Below are positions 62,020 through 64,000 of a DNA stretch of 64,000 nucleotides, piece after piece. Under the pieces are notes generated by a model, which saw only the letters and a program-made list of their open reading frames with translations, was not told the origin of the DNA and did not search any database. Origin of the DNA: Arthrobacter sp. FW306-2-2C-D06B. Its GTDB lineage: Bacteria > Actinomycetota > Actinomycetes > Actinomycetales > Micrococcaceae. The translations under genes and the position numbers were made by a program. Each line of letters opens with the position of its first letter. Position 1 is the stretch's first letter. The stretch is from the NCBI RefSeq assembly GCF_021789175.1, contig NZ_CP084560.1, positions 4,216,001-4,280,000 of the forward strand, read 5' to 3'.

Positions 62020-62691
62020 ATGGCTGTCACAGATGAAGCGATCAGCAAGATCAAGGACATGCTGATCCGCGGCGAACTCAAGGCCGGGGACCGCCTCCCG
62101 CCGGAGAAGGAACTGAGCGAGCGGCTCGGCCTCTCGCGAAGCTCCCTGCGCGAAGCCGTCAAGGCCCTCGAACTCATCCGGGTCCTGGACGTGCGGCGTG
62201 GGGACGGCACGTACGTCACCAGCCTTGACGCTAAGTTGCTCAACGAGGCCGTGGCGTTCGTCGTTGATCTTCATCAGGACCGTTCCATCCTGGAACTCTT
62301 TGAGGTCCGGCGAATCCTGGAGCCCGCCACCGCGTTCATCGCCACAGGCAAGATGACCCCGACGGCGCTCACGGCCCTGCGCGCCACGATGGACGGGATC
62401 GACGAGAACACCGACGTCGAAGAACTCGTGGCCCACGACCTCGAATTCCACGGCATCATCACCCAAGCCGCCGGAAATGACTACCTCGCCGGCCTGCTTG
62501 AGGCCCTCTCCAGCAGCACCGTCCGCGCCCGCATTTGGCGCGGCTTGACCCAGGAAAAGGCCGTTGCGCACACGCTCGCGGAGCACAAGGCCATCGCGGA
62601 CGCCTTGGAACGCGGCGACGCCGAGCTGGTCCGGGCGCTCGTGACTGTCCACATCAGCGGCGTCGAGAGCTGGCTACGCCAAGCGCTCTAG
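62020..62691 (+). CDS. FadR/GntR-family regulator
   Basis: 223 residues. Winged helix KIKDMLIRGELKAGDRLPPEKELSERLGLSRSSLREAVKALELIRVLDVRRGDGTYV, then an FCD domain (ELFEVRRILEPATAFIA). The 3' end overlaps the convergent amidohydrolase gene by 4 nt. Likely regulator of the sugar catabolic genes to its right. Confidence 0.92.
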   Translation: MAVTDEAISKIKDMLIRGELKAGDRLPPEKELSERLGLSRSSLREAVKALELIRVLDVRRGDGTYVTSLDAKLLNEAVAFVVDLHQDRSILELFEVRRILEPATAFIATGKMTPTALTALRATMDGIDENTDVEELVAHDLEFHGIITQAAGNDYLAGLLEALSSSTVRARIWRGLTQEKAVAHTLAEHKAIADALERGDAELVRALVTVHISGVESWLRQAL

Positions 62692-63539
62692 TTTGCGCCG
62701 ATTCCTCGCTCATGAAGCCCGTACGTCCGCACGGCGGTTCCCTCAAGGAACTCCTCCCGCTCGGCCGAAGTCAGCTCCTCGGCCAGTTCCAGCAGCACCT
62801 CCAAGGTGCGGCCGTACGGAGCACCCAAGGTACTGACGGGCCAATCGCCACCGAACATGAGCCGTCCAGGACCGAAGGCATCCATCGCCTCGTCCCAGAG
62901 CGGACGCAAGGCCTCCGCTGTGTACGGGACGCCCGGCAAGTGCAGGCCTGACACCTTGGCCACGGTGTTGGGCAGCTCGGCAAAGGCCCGGAAATCCGCA
63001 CGCCACACGTCCATCGCCGCTGCATCGGCCAGCGGCGGCTTCCCGAGATGGTCCAGCACAACCGTCAGCTCCGGGAGGTCCCGGGCCAGCTGAACCGTAC
63101 GCCCGAGGTGCCGCGGAAAGGCGTCCGGGACGTCGAAGGCCAATCGGTGGCTGGCTAGCATGCTCAAAGAATCGCGGACCGCGGGCAATTCGAGGAAATC
63201 GTCCCGAGGATCGTCGTGGACCAAGTGCCGGACACCCCTGAACGCGGGGTTCCGGACGAACCGTTGCAGTTCTTTCTCCGCTTCGGACGGCTTGTCGAGG
63301 GGAATCCAGCCGACGACGCCGAGTACCCAGGAGTTACGGTCGGCGACACCGAGCATGGACTCTGTATCCGCGAGGGTGTCGTCAGCCTGGACGAGCACTG
63401 CTCCCCCGACGCTCGCCCCGTCCAGGTTTTCCCGGGCCTCGGCTTCGCCGTAGCTGCGGAACAGTTCGCCGTATTGCGGGCCAAGCCACGCATAAGCCCC
63501 CGGCCCGAGCTCCCACAGGTGCAGGTGGGAATCAATCAC
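62688..63539 (-). CDS. Amidohydrolase-2 family protein (fuconolactonase-like)
   Basis: 283 residues. VIDSHLHLW at the N-terminus is the metal-binding motif, with VVLDHLGKP and MFGGDWPVS later in the chain. TIM-barrel hydrolase close to L-fuconolactonase/2-pyrone-4,6-dicarboxylate lactonase types. GTG 63539 overlaps the upstream gene's stop by 4 nt, so it is cotranscribed with an aldo/keto reductase, supporting an L-fucose-type lactone pathway (inference). Confidence 0.85.
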   Translation of the reverse strand: MIDSHLHLWELGPGAYAWLGPQYGELFRSYGEAEARENLDGASVGGAVLVQADDTLADTESMLGVADRNSWVLGVVGWIPLDKPSEAEKELQRFVRNPAFRGVRHLVHDDPRDDFLELPAVRDSLSMLASHRLAFDVPDAFPRHLGRTVQLARDLPELTVVLDHLGKPPLADAAAMDVWRADFRAFAELPNTVAKVSGLHLPGVPYTAEALRPLWDEAMDAFGPGRLMFGGDWPVSTLGAPYGRTLEVLLELAEELTSAEREEFLEGTAVRTYGLHERGIGAN

Positions 63540-64000
63540 CCGGGCACTCCTGCCAAATCCGCCCACAGCTCTTCCGGCACTGTCTCATTCATCCGCGCTG
63601 CGTTGGTGGACACTTGCTCCGGGCTGCTCGCCCCCACCGTCACGTTCACCACGGCGGGGTGTCGCAGGCTGAACTGGAGTGCCGCCGTCGGGAGCTCCAC
63701 CCCGAAGCCCCGGCACACGCCGGCGAGCGCCCGCGCACGCTCCACCAGCGCCCGCGGGGCACGCGCATAGTTGTAGTGCGCGTTCTCGGGGACCTCGGGC
63801 CGTGCCAGCAGGCCCGAGTTGAACACGCCCACGTTCACGACGCCGGTGCCGCGCGCCACGCAGCGGTCAAGGAGCGGAACACCGGGCTGCTCAAGCAAGG
63901 TGTACCGGCCGGCAAGCATCACCAGGTCCAGATCCGCGGCTTCGACGCATTCGAGCGCGGCTTCCGCCGAGTTCGTCCCGACGCCGATCGCCTTCACCAT
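63536..64000 (-). CDS. Aldo/keto reductase, C-terminal part (cut by window edge)
   Basis: About 154 residues of the C-terminal half of an AKR: SIG-like VKAIGVGTN, LEQPGVPLLDRCVARGTGVVNVGVFNSGLL, and LQFSLRHPAVVNVTVGASSPEQV. The N-terminal half with the catalytic residues lies beyond the window. With the amidohydrolase downstream it may be an L-fucose (or similar aldose) 1-dehydrogenase. Confidence 0.85.
   Translation of the reverse strand: MVKAIGVGTNSAEAALECVEAADLDLVMLAGRYTLLEQPGVPLLDRCVARGTGVVNVGVFNSGLLARPEVPENAHYNYARAPRALVERARALAGVCRGFGVELPTAALQFSLRHPAVVNVTVGASSPEQVSTNAARMNETVPEELWADLAGVPG

Overview
The window is a high-GC actinobacterial chromosome segment, most like Arthrobacter sensu lato (Micrococcaceae). 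This is judged from the GC-rich codon use, frequent GTG/TTG starts with strong Shine-Dalgarno sites, an rRNA operon without spacer tRNAs, and the gene families present. No search could be run, so names rest on motifs, length and context. No tRNA gene, CRISPR array, integrase or transposase was recognised.

Region by region: (1) 547-9877 is a minus-strand operon (polar amino-acid type ABC importer plus three luciferase-like or NtaA-like monooxygenases) divergent from a large FAD/NAD(P)-binding protein and a GNAT acetyltransferase. The gene set resembles the Bacillus ytm/sna operons that salvage modified cysteines. (2) 9929-18547 holds housekeeping and membrane genes: DinB-like, RibD-like reductase, HerA-like ATPase, a thioredoxin-NHL protein, a CopD-CtaG fusion and HU. 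(3) 18739-24692 contains a ten-unit 32-bp repeat array, then 5S, 23S and 16S rRNA on the minus strand, with leader and promoter to about 25133. (4) 25347-26058 encodes cysteine-poor L28, L33 and S14. (5) 26487-29354 is a flavin-based membrane electron-transfer module (ferric-reductase-like, FMN-binding, ApbE). (6) 29351-33627 has three paralogous SGNH hydrolases and a MarR-controlled divergent pair. (7) 33848-39025 is a complete siderophore uptake operon with an IdeR/DtxR-like box. (8) 39602-46176 holds an FBP-domain protein and a jetABC (Wadjet/MksBEF-like) operon with no jetD beside it. (9) 46422-55442 is mixed: acyl-CoA dehydrogenase, YchJ, flavin reductase, aldo/keto reductase, Hsp15-like, UDG-like, a glycosyltransferase and a 2H phosphoesterase. 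(10) 55505-61822 carries a Fic protein and an asparagine/aspartate utilisation cluster. (11) 62020-64000 is a FadR regulator with an amidohydrolase and a cut-off aldo/keto reductase, probably sugar (fucose-like) catabolism.

The most unusual signals are two dispersed repeat families. One is a 17-bp core, GACGCYCGCTCACMTAT, repeated at exactly 32-bp spacing in four intergenic arrays, three of which switch orientation at a hairpin. The other is a 66-bp near-perfect palindrome present three times with identical length. The jetABC operon is also notable: it lacks the nuclease subunit, and its last stop codon is 4 bp from one of the 32-bp arrays.
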